Positions 24,327 to 34,320 of a DNA stretch of 64,000 bases are shown piece by piece. Each line of letters begins with the position of its first letter. The stretch's first letter is position 1. The stretch is from Microbotryum silenes-acaulis. Taxonomy: Eukaryota > Basidiomycota > Microbotryomycetes > Microbotryales > Microbotryaceae. Both the position numbers and the translations under genes were made by a program. The stretch covers positions 1 to 64,000 of the forward strand of contig QPFY01000003.1 of assembly GCA_003665825.1 (NCBI GenBank), written 5' to 3'. A model generated the notes under the pieces. That model was not told where the DNA came from. It searched no databases and worked only from the letters and a program-made list of their open reading frames with translations.

Positions 24327-26333
24327 GCTCCCTGGACCTGTGCCCGCTGCCTCTGACCAAGGCCTGCGCCGTCCCTCCCCGGCCCGTGACATCCCTGACC
24401 AGGACTCACGCGCGCCTCCCGCCTCTGACCAAGGCTCTCCCATATCCCAAACTGGTGACCACTCCGACCGGGATTCCCCAACCTCCTGCGCCTCTGACCA
24501 AGGCAGCTCCGACTCGGCCATCTCCACGCCCTGCCCATCACCGCGACCGGTGGCCCCACGTCCGTTGCCGGCGCCACCCTCGCCTGCTCGATCCGAATCA
24601 CCAGACCCCATTGACCTCTTGCCACGCTCGGGTGATGTTGCGTCCCTCTGCCTTGCGCAGGAATTCCCTGACGACGTTGATGCTGCGCTTCACTCCCCCT
24701 CGCCTGTTGCCTACCTCGCCTCTGGCGCCACTGCTCTGCTCGAAACCTCGCCCGTCGACCCGACGGAACTGATCGCACCTGCCCGGGACCCTCCTCACTG
24801 GCGCGCTGCGATGGCAACCCCGCAAGCAGACGAGTGGCGTCTCGCTGCCCAGGCCGAATTCGACTCGCTCTCCCGGGATTTCTCGGCCTTCACACCAATT
24901 GATGAGTCCCTCGTGCCTGCAGACTCCAAAGTCCTCGGCTCGCGCTTTGTCTTCCGCACGAAACGCGACCAACACGGCCACATCAAGTCTTACAAAGGCC
25001 GACTGGTTGCTCGTGGTGACTCTCAGCGTTCCGGCATTGATTTCGATGAGACCTTCGCACCCGTCGCTAAGTTCACATCCATTCGCGCACTCCTGGCCCT
25101 TGCAGCCGCTCATGGGTACCACGTCCATCAGGCCGACATCGACAAGGCCTATCTCCACGGTAAACTGGACACCCCCTGTACATTCGCGTGCCCGAAGGGA
25201 TCTACATGCCCGGCAAGGTCCTCCAACTGCACCGGTCACTCTACGGCTTGCGCCAGGCCGGACGTATCTGGAACGACGAGATCAACTCTGCTTTGTCGGC
25301 TCTTGGCTACGTCGCCACGGAGTCTGACCACTGCGTTTATGTCCGAACTGTCGGTGATGAGCGCCACTATATCGCGCTCTATGTTGATGACTTGCTCATG
25401 ATCAGCCCTTCCCTCCCAGAGATCGAGCGTACCCTCCAGGGCCTTGAGCAGCGCTATGGTGTCAAACGACTTGGTGAGGCGGAATACGTACTTGGTATCC
25501 AGATTCGGCGTTCTGCCGACGGCTCCATCTCCCTCAGTCAAGAGCAATACCTCAAGGACGTCCTCGCTCGTTTCGGCATGTCCGACGCCCACCCTGTCGC
25601 CACGCCCATGCAGGCCGACCTTCGCCTTGAAGTCGAACTCCAGCCTACTCCCTTTCCGGATCGCACTCGGTATCTGCAAGCGATTGGCTCCCTCATGTAC
25701 GCCTCGACCGGTACTCGCCCCGACCTGGCCTACACCGTCGGTTACTTGGCTCGGTTCTCTCAGTCCCCGTCTGCTGCTGCCTGGGGCGCTGTCAAGCACG
25801 CCTTTCGCTACCTCGCCGGCACTCTGTCTCACGGCCTACGCTACACCCGCGGGGATCCGGCGCCCTTGGTTGGCTACTCCGACTGCAACTGGGGTGCCTG
25901 CGCCATGTCCTCAAAGTCGACCATGGGTTACACCTTTGTCTTCGCAGGCGCGGCCGTCTCGTGGTCATCTCGCCTCCAGTCGCGGGTTGCCGACTCTACT
26001 TGTGACGCCGAGTACCTGGCCTTGTCGCACGCTGGCAAGGAGGCTATCTTCCTGCGTCAGCTCTTTGGTGAGCTTGGGCTTCCCTCCTCTCGGCCGGTTC
26101 TCATCTATGGCGACAACCAAGGTGCCAATGCCCTCACCAAGAATCCGGTCTTCCACGCTCGCACTCGGCATATTCGGCTCCGCGAACACTTCATCCGGGA
26201 TATGGTCTCCCTGGGTGACATCAGTGTACAGTACATTGCCACCGGCGAGATGACGGCCGATATCTTCACCAAGGCTTTGTCTCGCGACCTGTTCGCTCGG
26301 CACCGCGGTCGACTTGGTGTCTGCACTCCCTGA
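24327..26333 (+). pseudogene. RT-RNase H (U5), single frameshift
   Basis: A five-C run at 25172-25176 (six in intact copies) shifts the frame in RT motif A's downstream segment. Everything after 25188 is open and intact through YVDD and RNase H. Confidence 0.86.
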
Positions 26334-26544
26334 TACTCGAAGTAGGGGGGGTGTGAGATTGACAAACTCTTATGTTTCCTTCTCGCATCATGCCTCCTTT
26401 TCTTAGTCTCATCTTACCTCCTTTTTGGCCTGCCTTCCACACCTAGGCTCTCTCCCTTTCCTGGGCTGGGTCCGTGCGCCTGACAAAGGTGGCAGACCCA
26501 GCCGCGCGCTCACCCGAGCCAAATGGCTCCGCGCTTCTCTCTCT

Positions 26545-26823
26545 CCTGCTCAAGCAACTTCTTGGTCTGGTCTCCTTGGTCCGTCGATCAGAGCCTTACC
26601 ACTGCTTGAGCAGGTGAGCACTACATTTCCTTCTTCCTTTATCTTTACTAGCTATCATAACTCACTGTAGTGCTTGAGCAGGTGTGTAACAAGCAACTTC
26701 TTGGTCTGGTCTCCTTGGTCCGTCGATCAGAGCCTTACCACTGCTTGAGCAGGTGTGTAACAAGCAACTTCTTGGTCTGGTCTCCTTGGTCCGTCGATCA
26801 GAGCCTTACCACTGCTTGAGCAG
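26545..26823. repeat. 71-bp-type repeats (U5)
   Basis: Three cores, same layout as U6. Confidence 0.82.
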
Positions 26824-27981
26824 TCGTCGTAACTTCATAGGTAGTGCGTGGAGCATGCGAAATCGCTCCAAAGGTCGCGGTGCGAGTCGAAGGGGTGGCA
26901 GCCGGCGTCGGTGTCGAAATCTCGTCGGCGATGGCGGCCCATTCGGTGATTTCGTCGAGGGACGGGACCGTCCGACCGAACCTCCCTGTGATCACTAAGG
27001 AGTTGTCACGATGTTCGCGTAACATACCTGCGCGGACTTCACGCTTGGCCACGTCGTTCAAGGATTGGTAGAATGCCGTGGCGAGCTGAAGTGCCGAGAG
27101 ACCGAAGCTTGGGTTGTCGTGCATGAACGTGCGGTAGCGCGCGCGCCATTCGCCGACATGGTCGTACGCCCGAGACGAAGATTGGCGGCACCCATAGAAT
27201 TCTTCGGCCACCCGGTCGGCAAACCCAGGGTCCGGCCAACGACGTCCCACTGCCGTCATGAGCGACGTCCAGCAGTGAGGGCGCCTGTCCCGGATCGCGT
27301 CCCTCAACTCGTCGACGGCCCAATCGTGAGGGGACTGGCGGCGCTGGCGAGACGTCGAACGAGCGAATAGGGTGGCCACGAGCTGGACGACGCGGTCGGT
27401 GGTGAACAGTTCGTCGATTGCGATGTCGCACAAAAGTGAGAGGTACGAGTTCCCGAATGCAGTGAAAGTCACCAACCTTTCCGGGTGATCCCCGGTCCAT
27501 AACCCTTCCCGGTCGGGCAATGTCCCTCTCCAACGAGAGCTAATCACCGCCGGGGAAGGGCCGTCCCTGATTTCGCTGTGAGATTCCCCCCAGGGGCACG
27601 AGCAAGGGGGTCAGCGGTAGTGTTGGAGCGTCCCGAAAATTGGTGCGGAGGGACGTCCAGGGGGACCGATCTCACCGGCGTGAACTCCCCGGCCCGAGCT
27701 GCGGCTGGTTCAGTCAAGCCAGCCCGCGCCGCAGCCGGTTCAGTGGAGTTCTTCAAAAGGTGCTCTACCAATTTCTCCAAGTGCTGAACTCGATGATCGG
27801 AGTCGAGGCGTCGAGCTTCGGATTCTTCGAGGCGAGCTTCGAGCGACATCAGAGCGGCGGCGGTATGGGCCGGTTTTGGCGGTGGGGACTTAAAGGATTC
27901 TGGGCGCCCGGCCTCGTCGTCGCGGAGAGGGCTGATGCTGTCTCCGGCAAAGACGCGCGACGTGTCACGTTCGTCGGCCAT
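26798..27981 (-). pseudogene. Gag-like protein (U5), split by one base
   Basis: It differs from U4/U6 by a six-C run near 27586, which separates the coiled-coil half (27544-27981) from the capsid half (26798-27547). It could equally be a consensus error. Confidence 0.7.
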
Positions 27982-28257
27982 GGCGAGGTTGCGATTCAAC
28001 GGTCGGCGATTCCGGGGTGAACGGTGGCGAGGGCGGGATGGCTGGAAGAAAGGGTAGGAGGGAAGAACGCGTTCGCCGTCGGACTCGGTGAAGGAGGTCA
28101 CGAAAGACAGTGACGCGTTCGTGGGGGATGAGTTCGGCAACGGAGAGGAGGCTGACGACTCAGGGTCAGAGAGTGGGTGTGAATGCTCGTCCAGGGCGGG
28201 GGACGAAGCGGTTGTAGAGGTACGGATCGTTGTCGGCAATGCCGAACTTGAAAAAAG

Positions 28258-29450
28258 TGACAGGCGACGTCGGCGAGGATGACGTCGTCTACACGACGAA
28301 GGACGGGGGTGTCGAGGAGTATCGGCTGTGGTGGCAGCAGTCGGCGAGGGAGCGATCGAAGAGGGGTGTCGACCGAAAAGCTCGCGGGAAGTCAAGTATA
28401 ACGGACTTTATTCCAACGATCGGCAAGGAGAGGGGGGGGGGCCAATAAGATGATGAGCGGACCAGGCTCCGGCGGAAGGTGTCCAAACCGAAGGGAGGGA
28501 CTGCCCAGGCGCCGAGGGAACTCAGCCAAATCAAACTACTCCAAGAGGTCGCCTCAGGGGTAAAAAGGATTGCTCGCGGGAGCACCGGTAAAAACCCTGA
28601 GGCCGCGCCTCAGCTAGCAAAAAAGATAAAACAAATCGAAAGAAGATTGCGCTCGCAACGCATCGAACCTGCAACCAGCGGGTGCGCGCCCACGCGCCAA
28701 ACGGCTACACCACGACGCCCGCGCTGCTTGAAACGAATCCGCCATTGGGTCAAGTCATCGCTACCTGCACACAACCTCGGGGAAGACTTCCTTTGAGTAC
28801 TGCTGTCAGTGTACCGCTGTCATCCTGACACTGCACCGTCGCTTCGCGCATTTACCCGTTGCGCAACTCAAGAACGTCATGCAGAAAGTGTCAGGATGAC
28901 AGCAATACTCGAAGGAAGCCCCCAAGGCTATATGCGGGTAGAGTTGACTTGACCGGATGCTTGCCTTGTTTCAAGCATCGTCGGCGTGATGGCGTAGGCG
29001 TGAGGCGCGTGGGCGCGCACTCGGTGGTCGAGGGTTCGATGCGCCCAGAGCGCAATCTTCTTTTGGTTTGTTTTATCTTTTTGTTAGCCGAGGCGCGGCT
29101 TCAGGGTTTTTACCGGTGCTCCCGCGAGCAATCCTTTTTACCCCTGAGGCGACCTCTTGGAGTGGTTGATTTGGCTAAGTCCCCTCTGTGCCTGGAGCAG
29201 TCCGTTCCTTTTTGTCTTAGCACCTTCCCCCGGAGCTTGGTCCGCTCTTCTTGTTTTGTTGCCCTTCCTCTTCTTGTCGATCGTTTGGGAATTAAGTCCG
29301 TTATACTTGATTTCCTGCGAGCCTCTCGACCGACTCCCCTCCTCGGTTGCTCCTCTGTCGACTGCCGCCGCAACAGCCGACGCTTCCTGAAATCCCCCCC
29401 CTCGCACCAACGCGTGTAGACGACGTCATCCCTGCGGACGTCGCCTGTCA
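28258..29450. repeat. Inverted-repeat intergene (U5/U6)
   Basis: Equivalent to 34321-35513. The C-run near 29394 has eight C, so an open frame runs from the arm straight into the U6 integrase. Confidence 0.8.
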
Positions 29451-30387
29451 GAAAGGCTTGGTCACTGGGGTGGATTGGGTATATTCAGAGGAGGAGGTTA
29501 GGTCCTTCAATTGCAATGCTTGTCTCGCTTCCAAAGTGCACGCCCTTCCTTTCAGTCGTTCCCAGTCCATTGCGCCTGGCCGTCTGGACCTTGTCCATGT
29601 CGACGTTGCCCAAATGCCTCGAGCCAGCTTCGGCGGTCATCGCTACATGCTTGTGATTGTCGACGACTACACCCGCAAACATTGGTGCATCCTCCTCACT
29701 TACAAGAGCGACGTCTTTCACCGTCTCCGCGACTGGATTCTTGAGGTAGAGAACACCACGGGTGATCGGGTAAAAACCATTCGCTCTGACAATGGTGGCG
29801 AGTTCACTCTGCACAACTTTGTCGACTTCTGTTTGACCAAGGGCATCCGTCGCGAACTCACTATTCCATACACGCCTCAACAAAACGGACGTGTTGAACG
29901 CACCAATCGGACCATCAAAGAGGGTATCCTTGCTTTGCTCTACTCGGCCGGCGCCGATACACGTCTCTGGGCCGAAGCTGCCAAGTACTTCGTGCACTGC
30001 AAAAACTTGATGCCCCATGCGGGCATCCGTGGCGATATTCCCGACACTCGCTGGCATGGTGTCGCACCGGATGTCTCCTCGCTACGTGCCTTTGGCTGCC
30101 GCGCTTGGCACTGCCTCCCCTCGGTTAAGCGCACCGACCTCGACCCCAAGGCCGTGCCACTCATCTTCGTAGGGCTCGACGACCATGCAAAGGCCTATCG
30201 CCTCTTCGACCCGGCTACACGCAAAATTATCCTCAGTCGCAACGTCGTCTTTCGTGAATCTGAGTTCCCCGCCCTGCAGCCTGTGGCCAACACCCACACC
30301 GGCGCCATTCCGCTTCCTGTGGCCGCCGACATTTACCCTGACCAGGTAGACCACTCTGAGCCTTCGCTCTCTGGCGCCTCGCGCTGA
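29451..30387 (+). CDS. Copia integrase (U6, reference copy), N-terminally truncated
   Basis: This is the integrase part of a Ty1/copia Pol, which joins cDNA to the host chromosome. Only the CxxC half of the pre-integrase HHCC zinc finger remains (CNACLASK near 29515). The upstream His pair has been replaced by palindrome sequence ending at 29450. The rve core is complete: catalytic Asp at 29602 (VHVDVA), Asp at 29788 (RSDNGGEF) and Glu at 29896 (GRVERTNR). The last two are separated by 35 residues, the usual DD35E spacing. The frame stops at a TGA (30385-30387) in an open linker, and the RT continues in the +1 frame. There is no convincing own start codon; an open frame reaches back through the palindrome arm to 29347. 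Functional integrase from this copy is unlikely without the missing N-terminus. Confidence 0.88.
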
Positions 30388-30400
30388 GCTCCCTGGACCT

Positions 30401-32395
30401 GTGCCCGCTGCCTCTGACCAAGGCCTGCGCCGTCCCTCCCCGGCCCGTGACATCCCTGACCAGGACTCACGCGCGCCTCCCGCCTCTGACCAAGGCTCTC
30501 CCATATCCCAAACTGGTGACCACTCCGACCGGGATTCCCCAACCTCCTGCGCCTCTGACCAAGGCAGCTCCGACTCGGCCATCTCCACGCCCTGCCCATC
30601 ACCGCGACCGGTGGCCCCACGTCCGTTGCCGGCGCCACCCTCGCCTGCTCGATCCGAATCACCAGACCCCATTGACCTCTTGCCACGCTCGGGTGATGTT
30701 GCGTCCCTCTGCCTTGCGCAGGAATTCCCTGACGACGTTGATGCTGCGCTTCACTCCCCCTCGCCTGTTGCCTACCTCGCCTCTGGCGCCACTGCTCTGC
30801 TCGAAACCTCGCCCGTCGACCCGACGGAACTGATCGCACCTGCCCGGGACCCTCCTCACTGGCGCGCTGCGATGGCAACCCCGCAAGCAGACGAGTGGCG
30901 TCTCGCTGCCCAGGCCGAATTCGACTCGCTCTCCCGGGATTTCTCGGCCTTCACACCAATTGATGAGTCCCTCGTGCCTGCAGACTCCAAAGTCCTCGGC
31001 TCGCGCTTTGTCTTCCGCACGAAACGCGACCAACACGGCCACATCAAGTCTTACAAAGGCCGACTGGTTGCTCGTGGTGACTCTCAGCGTTCCGGCATTG
31101 ATTTCGATGAGACCTTCGCACCCGTCGCTAAGTTCACATCCATTCGCGCACTCCTGGCCCTTGCAGCCGCTCATGGGTACCACGTCCATCAGGCCGACAT
31201 CGACAAGGCCTATCTCCACGGTAAACTGGACACCCCCCTGTACATTCGCGTGCCCGAAGGGATCTACATGCCCGGCAAGGTCCTCCAACTGCACCGGTCA
31301 CTCTACGGCTTGCGCCAGGCCGGACGTATCTGGAACGACGAGATCAACTCTGCTTTGTCGGCTCTTGGCTACGTCGCCACGGAGTCTGACCACTGCGTTT
31401 ATGTCCGAACTGTCGGTGATGAGCGCCACTATATCGCGCTCTATGTTGATGACTTGCTCATGATCAGCCCTTCCCTCCCAGAGATCGAGCGTACCCTCCA
31501 GGGCCTTGAGCAGCGCTATGGTGTCAAACGACTTGGTGAGGCGGAATACGTACTTGGTATCCAGATTCGGCGTTCTGCCGACGGCTCCATCTCCCTCAGT
31601 CAAGAGCAATACCTCAAGGACGTCCTCGCTCGTTTCGGCATGTCCGACGCCCACCCTGTCGCCACGCCCATGCAGGCCGACCTTCGCCTTGAAGTCGAAC
31701 TCCAGCCTACTCCCTTTCCGGATCGCACTCGGTATCTGCAAGCGATTGGCTCCCTCATGTACGCCTCGACCGGTACTCGCCCCGACCTGGCCTACACCGT
31801 CGGTTACTTGGCTCGGTTCTCTCAGTCCCCGTCTGCTGCTGCCTGGGGCGCTGTCAAGCACGCCTTTCGCTACCTCGCCGGCACTCTGTCTCACGGCCTA
31901 CGCTACACCCGCGGGGATCCGGCGCCCTTGGTTGGCTACTCCGACTGCAACTGGGGTGCCTGCGCCATGTCCTCAAAGTCGACCATGGGTTACACCTTTG
32001 TCTTCGCAGGCGCGGCCGTCTCGTGGTCATCTCGCCTCCAGTCGCGGGTTGCCGACTCTACTTGTGACGCCGAGTACCTGGCCTTGTCGCACGCTGGCAA
32101 GGAGGCTATCTTCCTGCGTCAGCTCTTTGGTGAGCTTGGGCTTCCCTCCTCTCGGCCGGTTCTCATCTATGGCGACAACCAAGGTGCCAATGCCCTCACC
32201 AAGAATCCGGTCTTCCACGCTCGCACTCGGCATATTCGGCTCCGCGAACACTTCATCCGGGATATGGTCTCCCTGGGTGACATCAGTGTACAGTACATTG
32301 CCACCGGCGAGATGACGGCCGATATCTTCACCAAGGCTTTGTCTCGCGACCTGTTCGCTCGGCACCGCGGTCGACTTGGTGTCTGCACTCCCTGA
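30401..32395 (+). CDS. Copia reverse transcriptase-RNase H (U6, reference copy)
   Basis: This 664-codon frame, open from about 30350, encodes the polymerase and RNase H halves of copia Pol. Residues 1-150 are a Ser/Pro/Asp-rich linker with a repeated ASDQGS motif (near 4, 29 and 52). RVT_2 spans about 166-410, with motif A Asp266 ([10 protein letters not shown]) and the YVDD box at 348-351. RNase H spans about 510-655 with Asp515 (YSDCNWG), Glu558 (DAEYLAL) and Asp592 (YGDNQGA), and the conserved TKAL element is near the end. The first codon is GTG, so this is a downstream piece of Pol rather than a gene with its own start; expression would need a +1 shift from the integrase frame. All catalytic residues are present. 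A polypurine tract follows 11 bases after the stop. Confidence 0.93.
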   Translation: MPAASDQGLRRPSPARDIPDQDSRAPPASDQGSPISQTGDHSDRDSPTSCASDQGSSDSAISTPCPSPRPVAPRPLPAPPSPARSESPDPIDLLPRSGDVASLCLAQEFPDDVDAALHSPSPVAYLASGATALLETSPVDPTELIAPARDPPHWRAAMATPQADEWRLAAQAEFDSLSRDFSAFTPIDESLVPADSKVLGSRFVFRTKRDQHGHIKSYKGRLVARGDSQRSGIDFDETFAPVAKFTSIRALLALAAAHGYHVHQADIDKAYLHGKLDTPLYIRVPEGIYMPGKVLQLHRSLYGLRQAGRIWNDEINSALSALGYVATESDHCVYVRTVGDERHYIALYVDDLLMISPSLPEIERTLQGLEQRYGVKRLGEAEYVLGIQIRRSADGSISLSQEQYLKDVLARFGMSDAHPVATPMQADLRLEVELQPTPFPDRTRYLQAIGSLMYASTGTRPDLAYTVGYLARFSQSPSAAAWGAVKHAFRYLAGTLSHGLRYTRGDPAPLVGYSDCNWGACAMSSKSTMGYTFVFAGAAVSWSSRLQSRVADSTCDAEYLALSHAGKEAIFLRQLFGELGLPSSRPVLIYGDNQGANALTKNPVFHARTRHIRLREHFIRDMVSLGDISVQYIATGEMTADIFTKALSRDLFARHRGRLGVCTP

Positions 32396-32606
32396 TACTC
32401 GAAGTAGGGGGGGTGTGAGATTGACAAACTCTTATGTTTCCTTCTCGCATCATGCCTCCTTTTCTTAGTCTCATCTTACCTCCTTTTTGGCCTGCCTTCC
32501 ACACCTAGGCTCTCTCCCTTTCCTGGGCTGGGTCCGTGCGCCTGACAAAGGTGGCAGACCCAGCCGCGCGCTCACCCGAGCCAAATGGCTCCGCGCTTCT
32601 CTCTCT
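32396..32606 (+). mobile_element. Polypurine tract and LTR-like start (U6)
   Basis: After the RT stop comes a G-run (32407-32413, preceded by gaagta), then TGTGAGATTGAC from 32414. This matches the usual order stop, polypurine tract, 3' LTR beginning TG. I cannot fix the LTR 3' end. A TTGAGCA ending inside the 71-bp repeats is possible. No second copy of this LTR lies 5' of pol within the unit, so it would be an unpaired 3' LTR. The same sequence recurs after every pol copy, starting near 2136, 8187, 14246, 20290, 26352, 38476 and 44538. Confidence 0.6.
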
Positions 32607-32885
32607 CCTGCTCAAGCAACTTCTTGGTCTGGTCTCCTTGGTCCGTCGATCAGAGCCTTACCACTGCTTGAGCAGGTGAGCACTACATTTCCTTCTTCCT
32701 TTATCTTTACTAGCTATCATAACTCACTGTAGTGCTTGAGCAGGTGTGTAACAAGCAACTTCTTGGTCTGGTCTCCTTGGTCCGTCGATCAGAGCCTTAC
32801 CACTGCTTGAGCAGGTGTGTAACAAGCAACTTCTTGGTCTGGTCTCCTTGGTCCGTCGATCAGAGCCTTACCACTGCTTGAGCAG
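32607..32885. repeat. Three 71-bp-type repeats with 12-bp inverted termini (U6)
   Basis: The first block (32607-32676) is bounded by perfect 12-bp inverted repeats, CCTGCTCAAGCA and TGCTTGAGCAGG. After a spacer of about 80 bp containing tcctttatctttact, the core recurs twice with an exact 71-bp period (32755 and 32826). The segment lies between the convergent 3' ends of pol and gag; the last bases also encode the gag C-terminus on the - strand. Confidence 0.85.
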
Positions 32886-34044
32886 TCGTCGTAACTTCAT
32901 AGGTAGTGCGTGGAGCATGCGAAATCGCTCCAAAGGTCGCGGTGCGAGTCGAAGGGGTGGCAGCCGGCGTCGGTGTCGAAATCTCGTCGGCGATGGCGGC
33001 CCATTCGGTGATTTCGTCGAGGGACGGGACCGTCCGACCGAACCTCCCTGTGATCACTAAGGAGTTGTCACGATGTTCGCGTAACATACCTGCGCGGACT
33101 TCACGCTTGGCCACGTCGTTCAAGGATTGGTAGAATGCCGTGGCGAGCTGAAGTGCCGAGAGACCGAAGCTTGGGTTGTCGTGCATGAACGTGCGGTAGC
33201 GCGCGCGCCATTCGCCGACATGGTCGTACGCCCGAGACGAAGATTGGCGGCACCCATAGAATTCTTCGGCCACCCGGTCGGCAAACCCAGGGTCCGGCCA
33301 ACGACGTCCCACTGCCGTCATGAGCGACGTCCAGCAGTGAGGGCGCCTGTCCCGGATCGCGTCCCTCAACTCGTCGACGGCCCAATCGTGAGGGGACTGG
33401 CGGCGCTGGCGAGACGTCGAACGAGCGAATAGGGTGGCCACGAGCTGGACGACGCGGTCGGTGGTGAACAGTTCGTCGATTGCGATGTCGCACAAAAGTG
33501 AGAGGTACGAGTTCCCGAATGCAGTGAAAGTCACCAACCTTTCCGGGTGATCCCCGGTCCATAACCCTTCCCGGTCGGGCAATGTCCCTCTCCAACGAGA
33601 GCTAATCACCGCCGGGGAAGGGCCGTCCCTGATTTCGCTGTGAGATTCCCCCCCAGGGGCACGAGCAAGGGGGTCAGCGGTAGTGTTGGAGCGTCCCGAA
33701 AATTGGTGCGGAGGGACGTCCAGGGGGACCGATCTCACCGGCGTGAACTCCCCGGCCCGAGCTGCGGCTGGTTCAGTCAAGCCAGCCCGCGCCGCAGCCG
33801 GTTCAGTGGAGTTCTTCAAAAGGTGCTCTACCAATTTCTCCAAGTGCTGAACTCGATGATCGGAGTCGAGGCGTCGAGCTTCGGATTCTTCGAGGCGAGC
33901 TTCGAGCGACATCAGAGCGGCGGCGGTATGGGCCGGTTTTGGCGGTGGGGACTTAAAGGATTCTGGGCGCCCGGCCTCGTCGTCGCGGAGAGGGCTGATG
34001 CTGTCTCCGGCAAAGACGCGCGACGTGTCACGTTCGTCGGCCAT
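32860..34044 (-). CDS. Gag-like protein (U6, intact reference copy)
   Basis: This is a 394-residue frame from the ATG at 34044, with MADERDTS as its first residues. Residues about 44-78 form a charged heptad-rich coiled coil (LEARLEESEARR...HLEKLVEHLL). A ten-residue-period duplication of TEPAAARAG follows at 80-98. The region from about 165 on (FTAFGNSYLSLLCDIAIDEL, then a W-rich helical stretch and SLDEITEWAAIADE) has the look of a retrotransposon capsid domain. No CCHC knuckle is present: the frame ends as TTTAQAVVRL inside the 71-bp repeats, so the natural C-terminus has been lost. The frame stays open upstream to 34458, but the ATG at 34044 begins the recognisable protein. It is antisense to pol and probably came from a different element. 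Family assignment is inference from architecture, not a database match. Confidence 0.72.
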   Translation of the reverse strand: MADERDTSRVFAGDSISPLRDDEAGRPESFKSPPPKPAHTAAALMSLEARLEESEARRLDSDHRVQHLEKLVEHLLKNSTEPAAARAGLTEPAAARAGEFTPVRSVPLDVPPHQFSGRSNTTADPLARAPGGESHSEIRDGPSPAVISSRWRGTLPDREGLWTGDHPERLVTFTAFGNSYLSLLCDIAIDELFTTDRVVQLVATLFARSTSRQRRQSPHDWAVDELRDAIRDRRPHCWTSLMTAVGRRWPDPGFADRVAEEFYGCRQSSSRAYDHVGEWRARYRTFMHDNPSFGLSALQLATAFYQSLNDVAKREVRAGMLREHRDNSLVITGRFGRTVPSLDEITEWAAIADEISTPTPAATPSTRTATFGAISHAPRTTYEVTTTAQAVVRL

Positions 34045-34320
34045 GGCGAGGTTGCGATTCAACGGTCGGCGATTCCGGGGTGAACGGTGGCGAGGGCGGG
34101 ATGGCTGGAAGAAAGGGTAGGAGGGAAGAACGCGTTCGCCGTCGGACTCGGTGAAGGAGGTCACGAAAGACAGTGACGCGTTCGTGGGGGATGAGTTCGG
34201 CAACGGAGAGGAGGCTGACGACTCAGGGTCAGAGAGTGGGTGTGAATGCTCGTCCAGGGCGGGGGACGAAGCGGTTGTAGAGGTACGGATCGTTGTCGGC
34301 AATGCCGAACTTGAAAAAAG

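Noticed and set aside
30401..30403. GTG as the start codon of the RT protein
   Set aside because: Eukaryotic genes do not normally start at GTG; the frame is open upstream and is the downstream part of Pol.
31298..31894. Long - strand open frame opposite RT, seen in every unit
   Set aside because: It is antisense to the conserved YVDD region and follows the codon bias of the sense strand; no domain of its own.
32607..32885. CRISPR-like array
   Set aside because: The repeats are 71 bp, directly abutting and without unique spacers, in a eukaryotic retroelement.
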